A stretch of DNA of 64,000 nucleotides from positions 1,054,001-1,118,000 of the forward strand of contig AP017375.1 of NCBI GenBank assembly GCA_002355455.1. The letters are read 5' to 3'. The stretch is from Stanieria sp. NIES-3757 (lineage in GTDB: Bacteria; Cyanobacteriota; Cyanobacteriia; Cyanobacteriales; Xenococcaceae). Below are positions 26,191 to 36,541 of this stretch, in pieces. Position 1 is the first letter of the stretch. Every line of letters begins with the position of its first letter. The translations under genes and the position numbers were made by a program. The notes beneath the pieces are model-generated. The model had not been told where the DNA came from. It did no database searches and was given only the letters and a program-made list of their open reading frames with translations.

Positions 26191-28827
26191 CTAATCAGTA
26201 GATTTACGAGACAAACGACTACCTCGACGACAAACTAAATCAAAATCACAATATTGACAAACTTTTTGTTCTAAATCTGGAGCGACAGGATAATAACCTT
26301 TTTGTAAGTTAAGTTGGACTTTTTCAGCAAAATTTGCCAATTGTTCTGAATTTCGTTTAGCTGAAGCAATTTTTTTGCGTTTAGTTAAAGAATAATAGAT
26401 AGCCTCAACAGATTGATCCTGAAAACACTGTTCAATTGCTGCTTGATATAAAGGAAGTTGCAAATCTAAACTCGCTTTCCCCTCTTCATCTTTAATCCCT
26501 AAAGGAGTAGTGCTACTAGTTTTATAATCTAAAATAACTAATCCAGTAGTAGTGCGATCAATTCTGTCTATTTTCCCTTTAATTTGTAATCCATGCCACT
26601 CTATCTTAAATTTGCTTTCTCTAGATACAATTTCTCTTTCTTCTGGTAGGAACTCTGGTGTAATGAGATTGAGATAAAGTAATTCAAGATGTTCTTGCCT
26701 TCTTGCTTGCCAAGCTGGTAATTCTAATAAATTTAATTCTTGTTCGACTTGTATAAAAGCTTGTTCTAATTGTTGTAAATTAAATTCGGCTAAATCAGCA
26801 GCAGTTTTGATTTTTTCTAAAGATAATTCTAAACAGCGATGATATAAATTTCCTCTAGAAATAGTGCTTAAATCTAACTCTGCTTCTGGTAATTCTTTTA
26901 ATTTTAATAACCGATACGCAAACCATTTAAAAGGGCATTGCCCTAATTGAGTGAGTTGAGAAGCACTAAAGACTAAATTATTAGATTCAAGAGGAATACC
27001 AATGAAACCATCATATTCGTCAGCTACAGTAGCAACTTCTCTATTTTGTTCTACTTGCCAGGCTTTAACTATGTGTTTGATGGTGAAATCTTTTAACTTT
27101 GTCGGTTGATGTAAATAAACTTGACGTGCTTTTTCTAAACTAGCAACAGGTAAATTTGGTAAAGAAGATGGTTTTAATCCTAAACGAGTCAAATAATGGC
27201 TAGGTAAAATAGATTCTTGTTTAATTAATTGGGGATAAGAAAAAATAATTTTTGTTTGTGGTACTGCTAAAAAACTGTAAAAAGCCAGTGCTTCTCGATT
27301 AGTTTTTGTAACAGCAGTTTCGATCCGAAATCCCTGTTTAACTAATTGCTTACGTTCAAAAAAATCTAAAATTGAATCACTAGTAATAGCAGCAGGAAAA
27401 ATTCCTTCTCCCATACCTAAAACAAAAACATAATTATATTTAGCTCCGAGTAAAGATAAAGGTGTGTGTAACTCAATACCACCTCTTCCTGGTTGAGCAG
27501 GTACGGTTAATAAAGCAAGAGTATCTCTTACATCTTGGAAAAAAGCTGTTTGAGTAAGTATTTCTGCTTCTGGTTGAGCAAGCTGAACTAAAGCCTCTTG
27601 AATCTTGTAAAAAGCGACTATTTCCCTAGCCCAACGCTTCCCTTGCTGTCTTAATTGAAATTGTTCGAGGATATTTTGTAGTAGTTGTACCCATTCATCT
27701 CTGCGGTTTCGTTTTGGTAACTGCAACAAAGATAAATCGACTCCTAACTCTTGCCAAGCTGAAAAAGTTTGAGGGTGTTTTAATTTTGCCTGTTGCCAAA
27801 TTTCACCAGGAAGTTGTCTAGCTAAGGGATGAGAAAGCAATTTAGCTGTAGTTTCAAAGGGAAAATTAGTTTCAATTACTTCTAATAACAGTTTTAACCA
27901 AGCACCCATACGGGTATGTTCTAAACCAATAGCATATAAAGCCCGTAGCGGTAAATTGTATTCCCACGCAGTATCTAATAAAGTCGTGCCATATAACTGT
28001 TCATCTCTAGCGACTATAACAATTTCTTTTGCACTAACTCCTTGATTGAGTAAACTTTTGACTTGAGTTAAAATGTCTCTTACTTCTGTTTCTAAATTAG
28101 GATAAACCTGTAAGCTAATTCCTTGGGGTAAAGGTTGTTGGTGAAGAAAACATTGTTGTAATTGTTTGCCTATTGAATTCGTGTTTGTTTGAGGCATAAG
28201 CTTTGCCTCTCTACAATGCCATCCTCTGGCAGTTAAAAACTCAATTCCCTCTCTATTTGAAGTAAAAATATCTTCCTTTCCTGTAGGTAAAACTAAAATT
28301 AAAATACTGTGGTTTCCTGCTATTGCATCAATGAAAGCTAACTCGTCATGAGAAGGATAAAAATAACCGTAAAATAAATAAGATTTTTGATAATTATTAG
28401 TTTTAGCAGCCTGCCAACATAATTCGGCACAATCAATATATCTTTTTGCTCTTAATTTTTGTTGATAAATCCCGGTAATAGTAGCTAACTGTCTCACTCT
28501 GACAGAAGAAGATTGAGCAAAAGTAATTAAATCTAATTCTGTACTTAATAATTCTTTGATTGCAGGAAAATATTTTTTAATTGTTCCCTCAATATCTTTC
28601 GGACGAAGAACTTCTTGCAGCGTTTGTCTTAATAACCGATAAGATAATAATGATGAAGCAAGCCTGATTCCCTGTTGACGGATAATATTTTCAGCTAAAT
28701 TTTCCAAACTAATATGAGCTACTCCTAAAGTTTTGGCAGTTGTGCGACTTGGAGTAATTATTTGCAGATGGGTAGGAAGAGAAAAATTAGCAGGTAAGTT
28801 GAATAAGAGGGATCTGTGATTATTCAT
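26191..28827 (-). CDS. AddB-like PD-(D/E)XK nuclease with helicase-like N-domain
   Basis: The 878-residue protein resembles the AddB/RexB half of recombination nucleases. The N-terminal 600 residues are UvrD-like: QIITPSRTTAKTLG near residue 23 stands where Walker A should be and is degenerate, and YVFVLGMGEGIFP and HTPLSLLGAKYNYVF are AddB-type. The C-terminal nuclease domain has RGNLYHRCLE, then KIDRID, VILDYKTSS and LQLPLYQ. Cysteines in LGQCPFKWF and CQYCDFDLVC match the AddB-type Fe-S cluster. AddAB-like enzymes process DNA breaks for RecA. No addA lies beside it; def and a small membrane gene follow upstream on the same strand. Confidence 0.87.
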   Translation of the reverse strand: MNNHRSLLFNLPANFSLPTHLQIITPSRTTAKTLGVAHISLENLAENIIRQQGIRLASSLLSYRLLRQTLQEVLRPKDIEGTIKKYFPAIKELLSTELDLITFAQSSSVRVRQLATITGIYQQKLRAKRYIDCAELCWQAAKTNNYQKSYLFYGYFYPSHDELAFIDAIAGNHSILILVLPTGKEDIFTSNREGIEFLTARGWHCREAKLMPQTNTNSIGKQLQQCFLHQQPLPQGISLQVYPNLETEVRDILTQVKSLLNQGVSAKEIVIVARDEQLYGTTLLDTAWEYNLPLRALYAIGLEHTRMGAWLKLLLEVIETNFPFETTAKLLSHPLARQLPGEIWQQAKLKHPQTFSAWQELGVDLSLLQLPKRNRRDEWVQLLQNILEQFQLRQQGKRWAREIVAFYKIQEALVQLAQPEAEILTQTAFFQDVRDTLALLTVPAQPGRGGIELHTPLSLLGAKYNYVFVLGMGEGIFPAAITSDSILDFFERKQLVKQGFRIETAVTKTNREALAFYSFLAVPQTKIIFSYPQLIKQESILPSHYLTRLGLKPSSLPNLPVASLEKARQVYLHQPTKLKDFTIKHIVKAWQVEQNREVATVADEYDGFIGIPLESNNLVFSASQLTQLGQCPFKWFAYRLLKLKELPEAELDLSTISRGNLYHRCLELSLEKIKTAADLAEFNLQQLEQAFIQVEQELNLLELPAWQARRQEHLELLYLNLITPEFLPEEREIVSRESKFKIEWHGLQIKGKIDRIDRTTTGLVILDYKTSSTTPLGIKDEEGKASLDLQLPLYQAAIEQCFQDQSVEAIYYSLTKRKKIASAKRNSEQLANFAEKVQLNLQKGYYPVAPDLEQKVCQYCDFDLVCRRGSRLSRKSTD

Positions 28828-28839
28828 CCCTCCATTATG

Positions 28840-29046
28840 CTACTTTTGATTGGCTCTGGTATCTTGTACCGCAGCCCAAAATAAGATTCCTGTTAGAGGA
28901 ATACTTCCAGCCAGTATCAACCCAGTAGTTAAACCGCCTAAGTCGGGTTCGCCAGATGACAATTCAAATACCGATCCTACACCTGCGATCGCACTAATAC
29001 AGCATAACGCTAAGAAAATACCGCTTTTTACGGTAATTGGTGTCAC
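28840..29046 (-). CDS. small two-span membrane protein, cyanobacterial hypothetical
   Basis: The 68-residue product has two hydrophobic segments, about 8-26 (GIFLALCCISAIAGVGSVF) and 37-59 (GGLTTGLILAGSIPLTGILFW), joined by a short acidic loop SSGEPDLG. The family is not recognised by name, but the arrangement is typical of cyanobacterial small membrane proteins. The ATG at 29046 sits 37 bases after the def stop, and the AddB-like gene starts 12 bases after its own stop, so the three may be co-transcribed. Confidence 0.7.
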   Translation of the reverse strand: MTPITVKSGIFLALCCISAIAGVGSVFELSSGEPDLGGLTTGLILAGSIPLTGILFWAAVQDTRANQK

Positions 29047-29083
29047 TTTAGTTTTACTCCTAATTTTTTATTTATCTTTATTA

Positions 29084-29647
29084 TTATTTAACTGGTTTAA
29101 CGGCACTTACGGCAAAACCTTTCTTTTTCAATTCTTCGGTTAAAGCAATTTCATTTTCTACCCTATCGACAAACATCACGCCATTAAGGTGATCCATTTC
29201 GTGTTGAATTACACGAGCAAGTAAACCAGAAGCTTGTAGTTTACGAGGTTTACCCTGTTCGTCTTTAAAAGATACTTCTACTGCTTCAGGTCTAGTTACT
29301 TCTAAATATACACCAGGAATACTCAGGCAACCTTCATCAGAATTACATTGCTGACTACTAAAGCGAGTAATTTTAGGATTAATCAAAACTAGAGGAGGAT
29401 TATCGGGGTTATCTGGTTCGCAATCAATCACAATTAACTGCTTATTAACACCTACTTGGGGTGCTGCCAAACCAATTCCATCCGCACTATACATAGTTTG
29501 CAGCATCTCTTTAATTAACTGACGGATGCCGTCATCTACTTTAGCAATCCGTTTAGCTGGCTGACGCAAAACGCGATCGCCTAAATAGTGAATTTCTAAA
29601 GGTGGTTGCTTTAACTTTTTCTTTTCTACGGCAACGACTGAAGTCAT
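29084..29647 (-). CDS. def: peptide deformylase
   Basis: The 187-residue protein has the three deformylase motifs: GIGLAAPQVG (about 58-67), EGCLSIP with the metal-binding Cys, and QHEMDHLNG with the HExxH ligands. It removes the N-formyl group from nascent polypeptides in the cytosol with Fe2+ or a similar metal. The N-terminal 18 residues are a lysine-rich extension before PPLEIHYLGDRVLR. It heads a minus-strand run with the small membrane protein and AddB-like genes. Confidence 0.97.
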   Translation of the reverse strand: MTSVVAVEKKKLKQPPLEIHYLGDRVLRQPAKRIAKVDDGIRQLIKEMLQTMYSADGIGLAAPQVGVNKQLIVIDCEPDNPDNPPLVLINPKITRFSSQQCNSDEGCLSIPGVYLEVTRPEAVEVSFKDEQGKPRKLQASGLLARVIQHEMDHLNGVMFVDRVENEIALTEELKKKGFAVSAVKPVK

Positions 29648-29847
29648 ACTTAGATAAAATTTAACGAGATTCTGTTTCTTTTTTTCATCTTATCGCATCC
29701 CACCAAGTCATTTTAAATTACTAAACTACACCTAGATTTAGAACATTGTAGAAATGCTGTTTCTAGAGATAATTTTAGACCGAAAAAATCTCATATAAGG
29801 GATTATTAAAAGTTAGATATTAAAAAAATCAACTCAAATAAAAATTA

Positions 29848-31294
29848 TCCCTCTTTTATGACTATGGGGAAAAATATTGAATTAGCAAGCAACAGAGAAC
29901 GAATACTCTAAAAATTGACTTTGAGGAAAAGGAGAACCACGAAAGCGATTCATAATGTTGATTAACTTAGAAAAACCAAGTTGAAGATGTTGATTAGGAA
30001 ATACGGATAGCCAAGGTTGAATAAGAGAGAAAAAGATTAATGGTTGAATAATTAAGCGCAAGTTATTTAAAGAACTTTTCCAACCAGCACCAGAATCCCA
30101 CGCCTGATGATTAGAGAAAGGAAAAGAAGAAACTGATTTAAGAGTAGAGACTTGAGAATTGGCATCGGGAACAATCGTCTCTAATTGAAAATAATTAGCT
30201 TGAAGACTTACTAAAAAATAAGTACTCATAATTAATTCCCACCAGCGTTCTATACCGTGATAATCTGTAACTCGAAAATCTGCCCAACCAAGTTCATTTT
30301 TGACTTGTTTAAACGCATATTCAATCCAGTTTCTCAAACTATATTCTGAAGCAATTGTGGTGGCAATTTTGCCTTTTTTATTCGTCATAATAAACCAAGT
30401 ATCTTTTGGTTCAGGGTTTTTGTCGTCTTGTTTACTTATTTGATAGAAACGAATATGTTTTCTTGTGCCAAAAATAATTTCTCTAATGTATCTAGTTTCG
30501 CTCTTCTTTCGAGATAATTTTTGTTGATAAGCTTGCCATCGATTATATTTTTTTTTCTCATCGCCGAACATCCAAACCTTATGGTTAGAGCGAATTGCCA
30601 CAATATACTCCAGATTCAATTGCTCCAAAACTGTAATTACATCTCCACTTTCTCCATACAAACTATCAGCTAATATTAACTTGATGTTAAAGTTCCATTT
30701 TTGTAATTCCTTGATTATTTCTACAGCTAGTTGTGGTTTGGTTTTATATGTATCTTCTGCTTTGAGGCATTTGTTCGGCTTAAATATTTTAAAAAGTAAA
30801 GGGTATGTTATTCCCTCTACTACTGCATAAGCATTAACCGACACAATTCCATTTTTTGTCTTTCCTAAATTACCAATATACTGTCTGGCTACATAATCAG
30901 TTGTTTTTCCTTTCTTGACATCTCCTGTTTCATCAATACAAAGAGTTATTTTTCTTTCTCCAATCAATAATTTAGTCAACCATAATCTAATTTCTCGTAT
31001 TTTTTCTACATTCCAATGAGCTTCAGATAGAAAATAATTTAATCCTTGACTATCTTTTAATCCTACCGCTCTTGCTATCTTTGGTAGCGACTTTCTAGGT
31101 ATTTCTGATAGCATTCCTAAATGTATTAATTTGAATGCTTCATAATTTCTCACATCAGAGAATAGCTCTTGGTAGGCTTGACAATAGTGATCGATAAAAC
31201 TCACTGTTGATGATGCTTCTCTTCGTGGTGTCACCATTTTTCATTGGGTTTTTATTTTCAATTATTTTATCACCCTATAGTCATAAAAGAGGGA
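29848..31294 (-). mobile_element. IS701-like insertion sequence, intact
   Basis: The ends are near-perfect 22-bp inverted repeats: TCCCTCTTTTATGACTATGG (from 29848) against the complement of CCCTATAGTCATAAAAGAGGGA (31273-31294). TTA flanks both ends (29845-29847 and 31295-31297), a possible 3-bp target duplication. The 1,447-bp element contains one transposase frame and lies between def and trhO. Confidence 0.85.
29882..31237 (-). CDS. IS701-type DDE transposase
   Basis: The 451-residue frame is uninterrupted. Catalytic residues fit the IS701/DDE_5 group: CIDETGDVKKG near residue 102, ILADSLYGESGD near residue 188, and YSLRNWIEYAFKQVKNELGW near residue 306 for the glutamate. The Arg in ARQYIGNLGKTKNG is also typical. 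It is distinct in sequence from the transposase at 22957, so two different IS families have entered this 9 kb region. Confidence 0.92.
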   Translation of the reverse strand: MVTPRREASSTVSFIDHYCQAYQELFSDVRNYEAFKLIHLGMLSEIPRKSLPKIARAVGLKDSQGLNYFLSEAHWNVEKIREIRLWLTKLLIGERKITLCIDETGDVKKGKTTDYVARQYIGNLGKTKNGIVSVNAYAVVEGITYPLLFKIFKPNKCLKAEDTYKTKPQLAVEIIKELQKWNFNIKLILADSLYGESGDVITVLEQLNLEYIVAIRSNHKVWMFGDEKKKYNRWQAYQQKLSRKKSETRYIREIIFGTRKHIRFYQISKQDDKNPEPKDTWFIMTNKKGKIATTIASEYSLRNWIEYAFKQVKNELGWADFRVTDYHGIERWWELIMSTYFLVSLQANYFQLETIVPDANSQVSTLKSVSSFPFSNHQAWDSGAGWKSSLNNLRLIIQPLIFFSLIQPWLSVFPNQHLQLGFSKLINIMNRFRGSPFPQSQFLEYSFSVAC

Positions 31295-31407
31295 TTAAGA
31301 CATTTTTTAAATGCTGTATCAACGCATTCTCTAATATAGCACTATGTAAAGACGTTAGGACGATGATTAATATATTTTAGCAAGATGAAAAAAGTTATAA
31401 TTGACCT

Positions 31408-32298
31408 TTATTTCTCTTTATTTTTAACTTGTTCTCTCTGTCTTTGTTTTTCTAACTGACGAGCTTTTTTTTCTGGGGTTAACTTATCGTAGCAATGAGG
31501 ACAAGAAACAATTGGTTCATAATAAGGCGAAGCTTTATCGGCTTCTGAAATAGGATGTCCACAAGCATAACAAAGATCGTAACTTCCTGGTTCTAATCCT
31601 TGTTTAACTGCAACTCGTTCGTCAAAAACAAAACATTCTCCTTCCCACAAACTTTCTTCAGCAGGAACTTCTTCTAAATATTTTAGTATGCCACCTTTAA
31701 GATGATAAACTTCTTTAAATCCTTGAGAAAGCAGATAAGATGAAGCTTTTTCACAACGAATACCTCCAGTACAAAACATCGCTACTTTTTGATGTTTTTG
31801 AGGATCGAGATTTTTGGCTACGTATTCAGGAAATTCTCGAAAAGATTCAGTTTGAGGATTATTTGCTCGTTTAAAAGTACCGATTTCTACTTCATAATCG
31901 TTTCTCGTATCAATTACCACTACTTCTGAATCTGAAATAATTTTATTCCATTCTTGAGGAGCAACATACGTTCCTACTTTTTGACTAGGAGCTACTTCAG
32001 ATACACCAAAAGTGACAATTTCTGATTTAATTTTTACTTTTAGCCGTTCAAAAGGACATACCTCGCTATAAGATTCTTTGTATTCTAAGTCGGCAAATTT
32101 AGACTCGCTACGAAGATAGGCGAAAACTTTGTCAATATTTTCTCTACTACCTGCAATTGTGCCATTAATGCCTTCGGTAGCTAAAAGAATAGTTCCTTTT
32201 AGATCATGTTTTTGACAAAACTCTCGTAAAGATTGCCGTCTTTGTGATAAATTTTCGAGGGTAACAAATTTATAAAATGTAGCAATAACTATAGTCAT
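31408..32298 (-). CDS. trhO: tRNA uridine(34) hydroxylase, rhodanese family
   Basis: The 296-residue protein has the TrhO/UPF0176 layout: an N-terminal acylphosphatase-like domain (about 1-95), then a rhodanese domain with active loop [15 protein letters not shown] near residues 174-188. The final segment has CYACGH and CPHCYDKL, a probable zinc site, and a charged tail. TrhO makes 5-hydroxyuridine at the wobble position of tRNAs. It is alone between the IS701-like element and frmA. Confidence 0.93.
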   Translation of the reverse strand: MTIVIATFYKFVTLENLSQRRQSLREFCQKHDLKGTILLATEGINGTIAGSRENIDKVFAYLRSESKFADLEYKESYSEVCPFERLKVKIKSEIVTFGVSEVAPSQKVGTYVAPQEWNKIISDSEVVVIDTRNDYEVEIGTFKRANNPQTESFREFPEYVAKNLDPQKHQKVAMFCTGGIRCEKASSYLLSQGFKEVYHLKGGILKYLEEVPAEESLWEGECFVFDERVAVKQGLEPGSYDLCYACGHPISEADKASPYYEPIVSCPHCYDKLTPEKKARQLEKQRQREQVKNKEK

Positions 32299-32339
32299 TT
32301 TTGTTGCTAATAATTTTAATTGATAAAAAATTTTAGGTT

Positions 32340-32437
32340 AATTGTTGATTGTTGATTGTTAATAGTTGATTGGTAACTTGCTACTTTATAACTGTTCACT
32401 GTTAATGGTTGATAGTTAATTATTAATTGAACAGTTA
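32340..32437. repeat. GTTGAT-type short repeats with a 10-bp inverted repeat
   Basis: Tandem TTGTTGATTG words occur around 32342-32372. Then TAACTGTTCA (32389-32398) pairs with TGAACAGTTA (32428-32437). It resembles the element at 2307-2344. It fills much of the space between trhO and frmA. Confidence 0.5.
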
Positions 32438-32500
32438 GTTGGATTATCTTTGAATTTTTACCTAAAGCAAAGCTTGTCTGCAACAAAATTGAATCATAAC

Positions 32501-33619
<1,119 letters not shown>

Positions 33620-33719
33620 TCAAAGTATTCCTAAATCATATTACTATATATCTTTGTTAATACTTTCCGCGCTTAGGCTGGCTTTAAGATAAATAAAATT
33701 AATTTTTATCCTAACTCGG

Positions 33720-33766
33720 AAAAAAATAATTGGGAACTTAGCCCAAACCTGACTAAATTCCCAATT
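33720..33766 (-). terminator. rho-independent terminator of psbV
   Basis: On the minus strand a 9-bp stem, AATTGGGAA with TTCCCAATT (33729-33737 and 33758-33766), is followed by TATTTTTTTC (33728-33719). This is a textbook terminator directly after psbV. Confidence 0.75.
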
Positions 33767-33791
33767 AACAACTTGATAGTTAAATTTTGTG

Positions 33792-34280
33792 TTAGTTGTA
33801 AACTTTACCGCCACCCCACATAGTGCCGCGAATTTTGGGTTGAATCAAAATGTGACCAGCTACTGCTTTTAAATCTTCATCGGTTAGATTTCTCATCATT
33901 GGATATAGATCAGAGCGAGTAGTGTTGGGATGTAATTCATAAATATTACTTTCCCCGTCATAGGTAGTGGGATTTTTCAAATACTCTACTATTCCCTCGA
34001 TATTATCTTTGGGAGGTTCGGCATTAGCTAGAGCGTTAAGTCCTAATCCCACATTAGGATTAGTTTTGGTTGTTCCCGATTTATGACAGTAGCTACAACT
34101 ATCAACAAAGATGCGTTGTCCTCGTTTAACTTCTTGAAGAGAGAGAGTAACTTCATCTCCTGCTTCATTTAATCTGACAGTACGAATAGCATCGTCTAAT
34201 TCCACCGCAGTTGCACTGCTAATGGATTGAAACACAAAGAAAATAGTAGCTACAGCAACTAAAAATAATCGCTTCAACAT
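33792..34280 (-). CDS. psbV: photosystem II cytochrome c-550
   Basis: The start is the ATG at 34280, preceded by the strong Shine-Dalgarno GAGGAG; the open frame extends further upstream to 34493 but that part is not gene-like. The 162-residue precursor has a signal peptide (MLKRLFLVAVATIFFVFQS, cleavage near ATA/VELDD). The heme c site is CSYCH at 62-66, and the conserved C-terminus reads IRGTMWGGGKVYN. PsbV is an extrinsic lumenal subunit that stabilises the manganese cluster of photosystem II in cyanobacteria and red algae. It has its own terminator at 33720-33766. Confidence 0.97.
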   Translation of the reverse strand: MLKRLFLVAVATIFFVFQSISSATAVELDDAIRTVRLNEAGDEVTLSLQEVKRGQRIFVDSCSYCHKSGTTKTNPNVGLGLNALANAEPPKDNIEGIVEYLKNPTTYDGESNIYELHPNTTRSDLYPMMRNLTDEDLKAVAGHILIQPKIRGTMWGGGKVYN

Positions 34281-34321
34281 GTTTCTCCTCAAAAACTTTG
34301 TCTTAATTATTGGATTATGTG

Positions 34322-34337
34322 AGAGGTGGTAACCTCT
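34322..34337 (-). promoter_or_regulatory. short palindrome in the psbV leader
   Basis: AGAGGT-GGTA-ACCTCT is a 6-bp stem with a 4-base loop, about 42 bases upstream of the psbV start. It could be an operator or an RNA hairpin in the 5' leader. There is no direct evidence for either. Confidence 0.35.
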
Positions 34338-34425
34338 TGAAATATACCAATAGGATTGATTTATACCCCTGCAATTAAAATTCATAGATCGTCTTGATTG
34401 AGCAAACCAGAGACAAAGATAGTTG

Positions 34426-34623
34426 CTAACCATCTTGCTCTTGTTGGTTGTTGGGTTGAGTAGATAAAATTTCGGAAATAACAGCCTTAGCATCTTCCAA
34501 TGCTAGACAAGTATGTTGGTTTTTATAGGCAATTTTAAACCGATCGCATAACTGAAATATTTTCTCTACAGGGAGATGATATTCTGCTGCTATGTCCGCA
34601 ATTGATAAGTCTGCAAAACCCAT
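34426..34623 (-). CDS. small conserved cyanobacterial protein, HTH-like
   Basis: The 65-residue product reads MGFADLSIADIAAEYHLPVEKIFQLC, a helix-turn-helix-like arrangement, then LALEDAKAVISEIL. It lies directly upstream of psbV on the same strand, and the artificial N-terminal extension of psbV would overlap it in another frame. I do not recognise a named family. The amphipathic pattern and normal ATG make it a likely real gene. Whether it regulates psbV is not known. Confidence 0.65.
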   Translation of the reverse strand: MGFADLSIADIAAEYHLPVEKIFQLCDRFKIAYKNQHTCLALEDAKAVISEILSTQPNNQQEQDG

Positions 34624-34696
34624 ATCAATGATTCTGATCTGTTGAATAGTTAGGATTAATTAATCCGTCATCATAAATATCATGCCATTCAACCGA

Positions 34697-34716
34697 CCCA
34701 ATTTCAGAAAATTGGG
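34697..34716. terminator. stem-loop downstream of cobA
   Basis: CCCAATTT (34697-34704) pairs with AAATTGGG (34709-34716) around a CAGA loop. It lies between the cobA stop and the 65-residue gene. No T-run follows on the minus strand, so it is a candidate only. Confidence 0.35.
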
Positions 34717-34768
34717 AAATTATATCTTTTTGTTAAATTTATTGGGGCGATTAAATTTCTCTGACTGT

Positions 34769-35545
34769 CTAATTTACAGCAGGAACGCTGACAGCTAATT
34801 CTGAGTGGAGATTCACTACCTTGCCAATAACTGCGATCGCGGGAGCTTCAAATCCTGTCTCTGTAACTTGAGCAACAATTGTCTCTAAAGTACCAATTAA
34901 TTCTTCCTGTTCTGGTCGAGTTCCCCACCGAATAAGAGCAATTGGCATTTGGAGCGATAATCCTCCTGCTAATAACTCAACGATAATGTTTCCTAGATTG
35001 TGAACTCCCATATAAATCACAATGGTTTCTGAGCCTGATGCGATCGCCTTCCAGTTAATTTGTGGACGGTACTTACCTGCCATTTCATGCCCTGTGACAA
35101 AAGTTACCGAAGAACTATACCCCCGATGAGTAACAGGAATACCCGCATAGGCAGGAGCAGCAATACCTGCCGTAATACCTGGTATTACTTCTACTGGTAC
35201 TCCAGCTTTGATTAAATCTGCCATTTCTTCACCACCGCGTCCAAAAACAAAAGGATCTCCACCTTTGAGTCGGACAACGATAGTATATTCTTGTGCTTTG
35301 GCAATTAAAAGCTGAGTTGTTTCGTCTTGCAGCTTAGAATGACGACCTCGGCGTTTACCTGCATCAATTTTTTCAGCTTTGGGGTTAACCATTGCCAAAA
35401 TCGCAGGACTAACCAATGCGTCATAAATCACGACTTCGGCATTTTCCAGCAGAGTTTTTCCTTTAATCGTCATTAAACCAGGATCGCCTGGTCCAGCCCC
35501 AACAAGATAAACTTTACCTGGATATTGTGATTGTGGTTGAATCAT
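34769..35545 (-). CDS. cobA: uroporphyrinogen-III C-methyltransferase
   Basis: The 258-residue protein has the SUMT pattern: VGAGPGDPGLMTIKG at 15-29, VRLKGGDPFVFGRGGEE near 90-106, PGITAGIAAPAYAGIPVTHRG near 123-143, and VTFVTGHE. It methylates uroporphyrinogen III twice with SAM to precorrin-2, the branch point to siroheme and cobalamin. Its start overlaps the stop of sirB by 4 bases (35542-35545), so the two are translationally coupled. Confidence 0.96.
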   Translation of the reverse strand: MIQPQSQYPGKVYLVGAGPGDPGLMTIKGKTLLENAEVVIYDALVSPAILAMVNPKAEKIDAGKRRGRHSKLQDETTQLLIAKAQEYTIVVRLKGGDPFVFGRGGEEMADLIKAGVPVEVIPGITAGIAAPAYAGIPVTHRGYSSSVTFVTGHEMAGKYRPQINWKAIASGSETIVIYMGVHNLGNIIVELLAGGLSLQMPIALIRWGTRPEQEELIGTLETIVAQVTETGFEAPAIAVIGKVVNLHSELAVSVPAVN

Positions 35546-36363
35546 TGTAATGCTCCTTCCAGGATTAAATTAGCAAGTTCTACGGTCGCTCCTAAAGGCT
35601 GATCGAGAATTAAATTTACTTCAGGAAAATCTTGTTGTAATTGCTCTACTTGAATTGCGATCGCATCAGTAATTTTTCCTGGAAACAAAAAATAGGGTAA
35701 GATCACCAGATTTTGCTTACCCTGTTGAGCTAATTGTGCAACACTTTCAGCGAGATTTGGCGCAATAGACCAATAGGCAATGGTTGCTTGTAATCGCTCT
35801 GCCAAAAGCTGACAAGCTTCATTGCCTCTTTTGTAACGACTACCATGAGCTAGCAAAATTTTGCCGTCCCTTGCTTGAGTATTAAATTTGTCAAATTTGT
35901 AACGCAACAAATCAAACATTTTGGCATAACTACCGAGATAAGAACATAAGTTTAAACTAATTTGTCCCGCTAAAATCTGTTGAGCTTGATTTACTTGAGT
36001 CGGTAGATCGACAGTGACGTGAATTCCTGGTAACAAAAACAAAGGCAAAAGCACTACTTGTCGATACCCTAACTGCTGAGAACGACGAGCAAAATTGACA
36101 ATACTTTCCGCCAAAGATAAAGGAGAAAATTCTAAACAAGCATAATCAACCAAAGGCAAGTGAGGTTTTTCTAAAATAACAATTTTTTGCGTCCGTGTTA
36201 TTACTGAATTAGACCCTAAGTATTTTCCTCGATCTAAGATAGCATTAGTAGCTAATTGCTGACTTAATAAATCAGTCAGTTTAGTCAATGCTAAATGTTG
36301 TCGCTGGTCACGACTCCCATGAGCTATTAATAAATAAGACCGATGCCAGGAAATAGTATTCAA
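35542..36363 (-). CDS. sirohydrochlorin chelatase, CbiX/SirB type
   Basis: The 273-residue protein is a duplicated CbiX: LLIAHGSRDQRQHLAL at 12-27 and again ILLAHGSRYKRGNEACQLL near 167-185, each with the metal-binding His of AHGSR. LPLFLLPGIHVTVDLP gives a further His. It inserts Fe2+ (siroheme) or Co2+ (cobalamin) into sirohydrochlorin. The overlap with cobA supports the pathway. A Fur-like palindrome lies at 36388-36398 upstream. The choice between iron and cobalt is not settled by sequence. Confidence 0.9.
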   Translation of the reverse strand: MNTISWHRSYLLIAHGSRDQRQHLALTKLTDLLSQQLATNAILDRGKYLGSNSVITRTQKIVILEKPHLPLVDYACLEFSPLSLAESIVNFARRSQQLGYRQVVLLPLFLLPGIHVTVDLPTQVNQAQQILAGQISLNLCSYLGSYAKMFDLLRYKFDKFNTQARDGKILLAHGSRYKRGNEACQLLAERLQATIAYWSIAPNLAESVAQLAQQGKQNLVILPYFLFPGKITDAIAIQVEQLQQDFPEVNLILDQPLGATVELANLILEGALQ

Positions 36364-36387
36364 AAGTTATTTAAATTGCAAAACGAA

Positions 36388-36398
36388 ATGATTATCAT
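36388..36398. promoter_or_regulatory. Fur-like palindrome ATGATTATCAT
   Basis: An 11-base perfect palindrome that matches 10 of 11 core bases of the consensus Fur box. It lies 25 bases upstream of the sirB start and also within the leader region of the divergent tyrosine kinase gene. The outer arms do not match, so Fur, Zur or no regulator are all possible. Confidence 0.28.
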
Positions 36399-36541
36399 AT
36401 CCCAAAAAGTATATCTCAATAAATTTACAGTTTTGTAGCTAATGATATAACTTGATTTCTTCCCGTAAAAATACGAACATAATAAAAAAAATACGCCAGA
36501 AAAAATACATAAAATAATCTCAGTAAAACAAACTCATAACT

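Noticed and set aside
34281-34493. N-terminal extension of the psbV open frame
   Set aside because: The ATG at 34280 has a strong GAGGAG site and a perfect signal peptide; the upstream frame has no gene-like sequence and overlaps the 65-residue gene.
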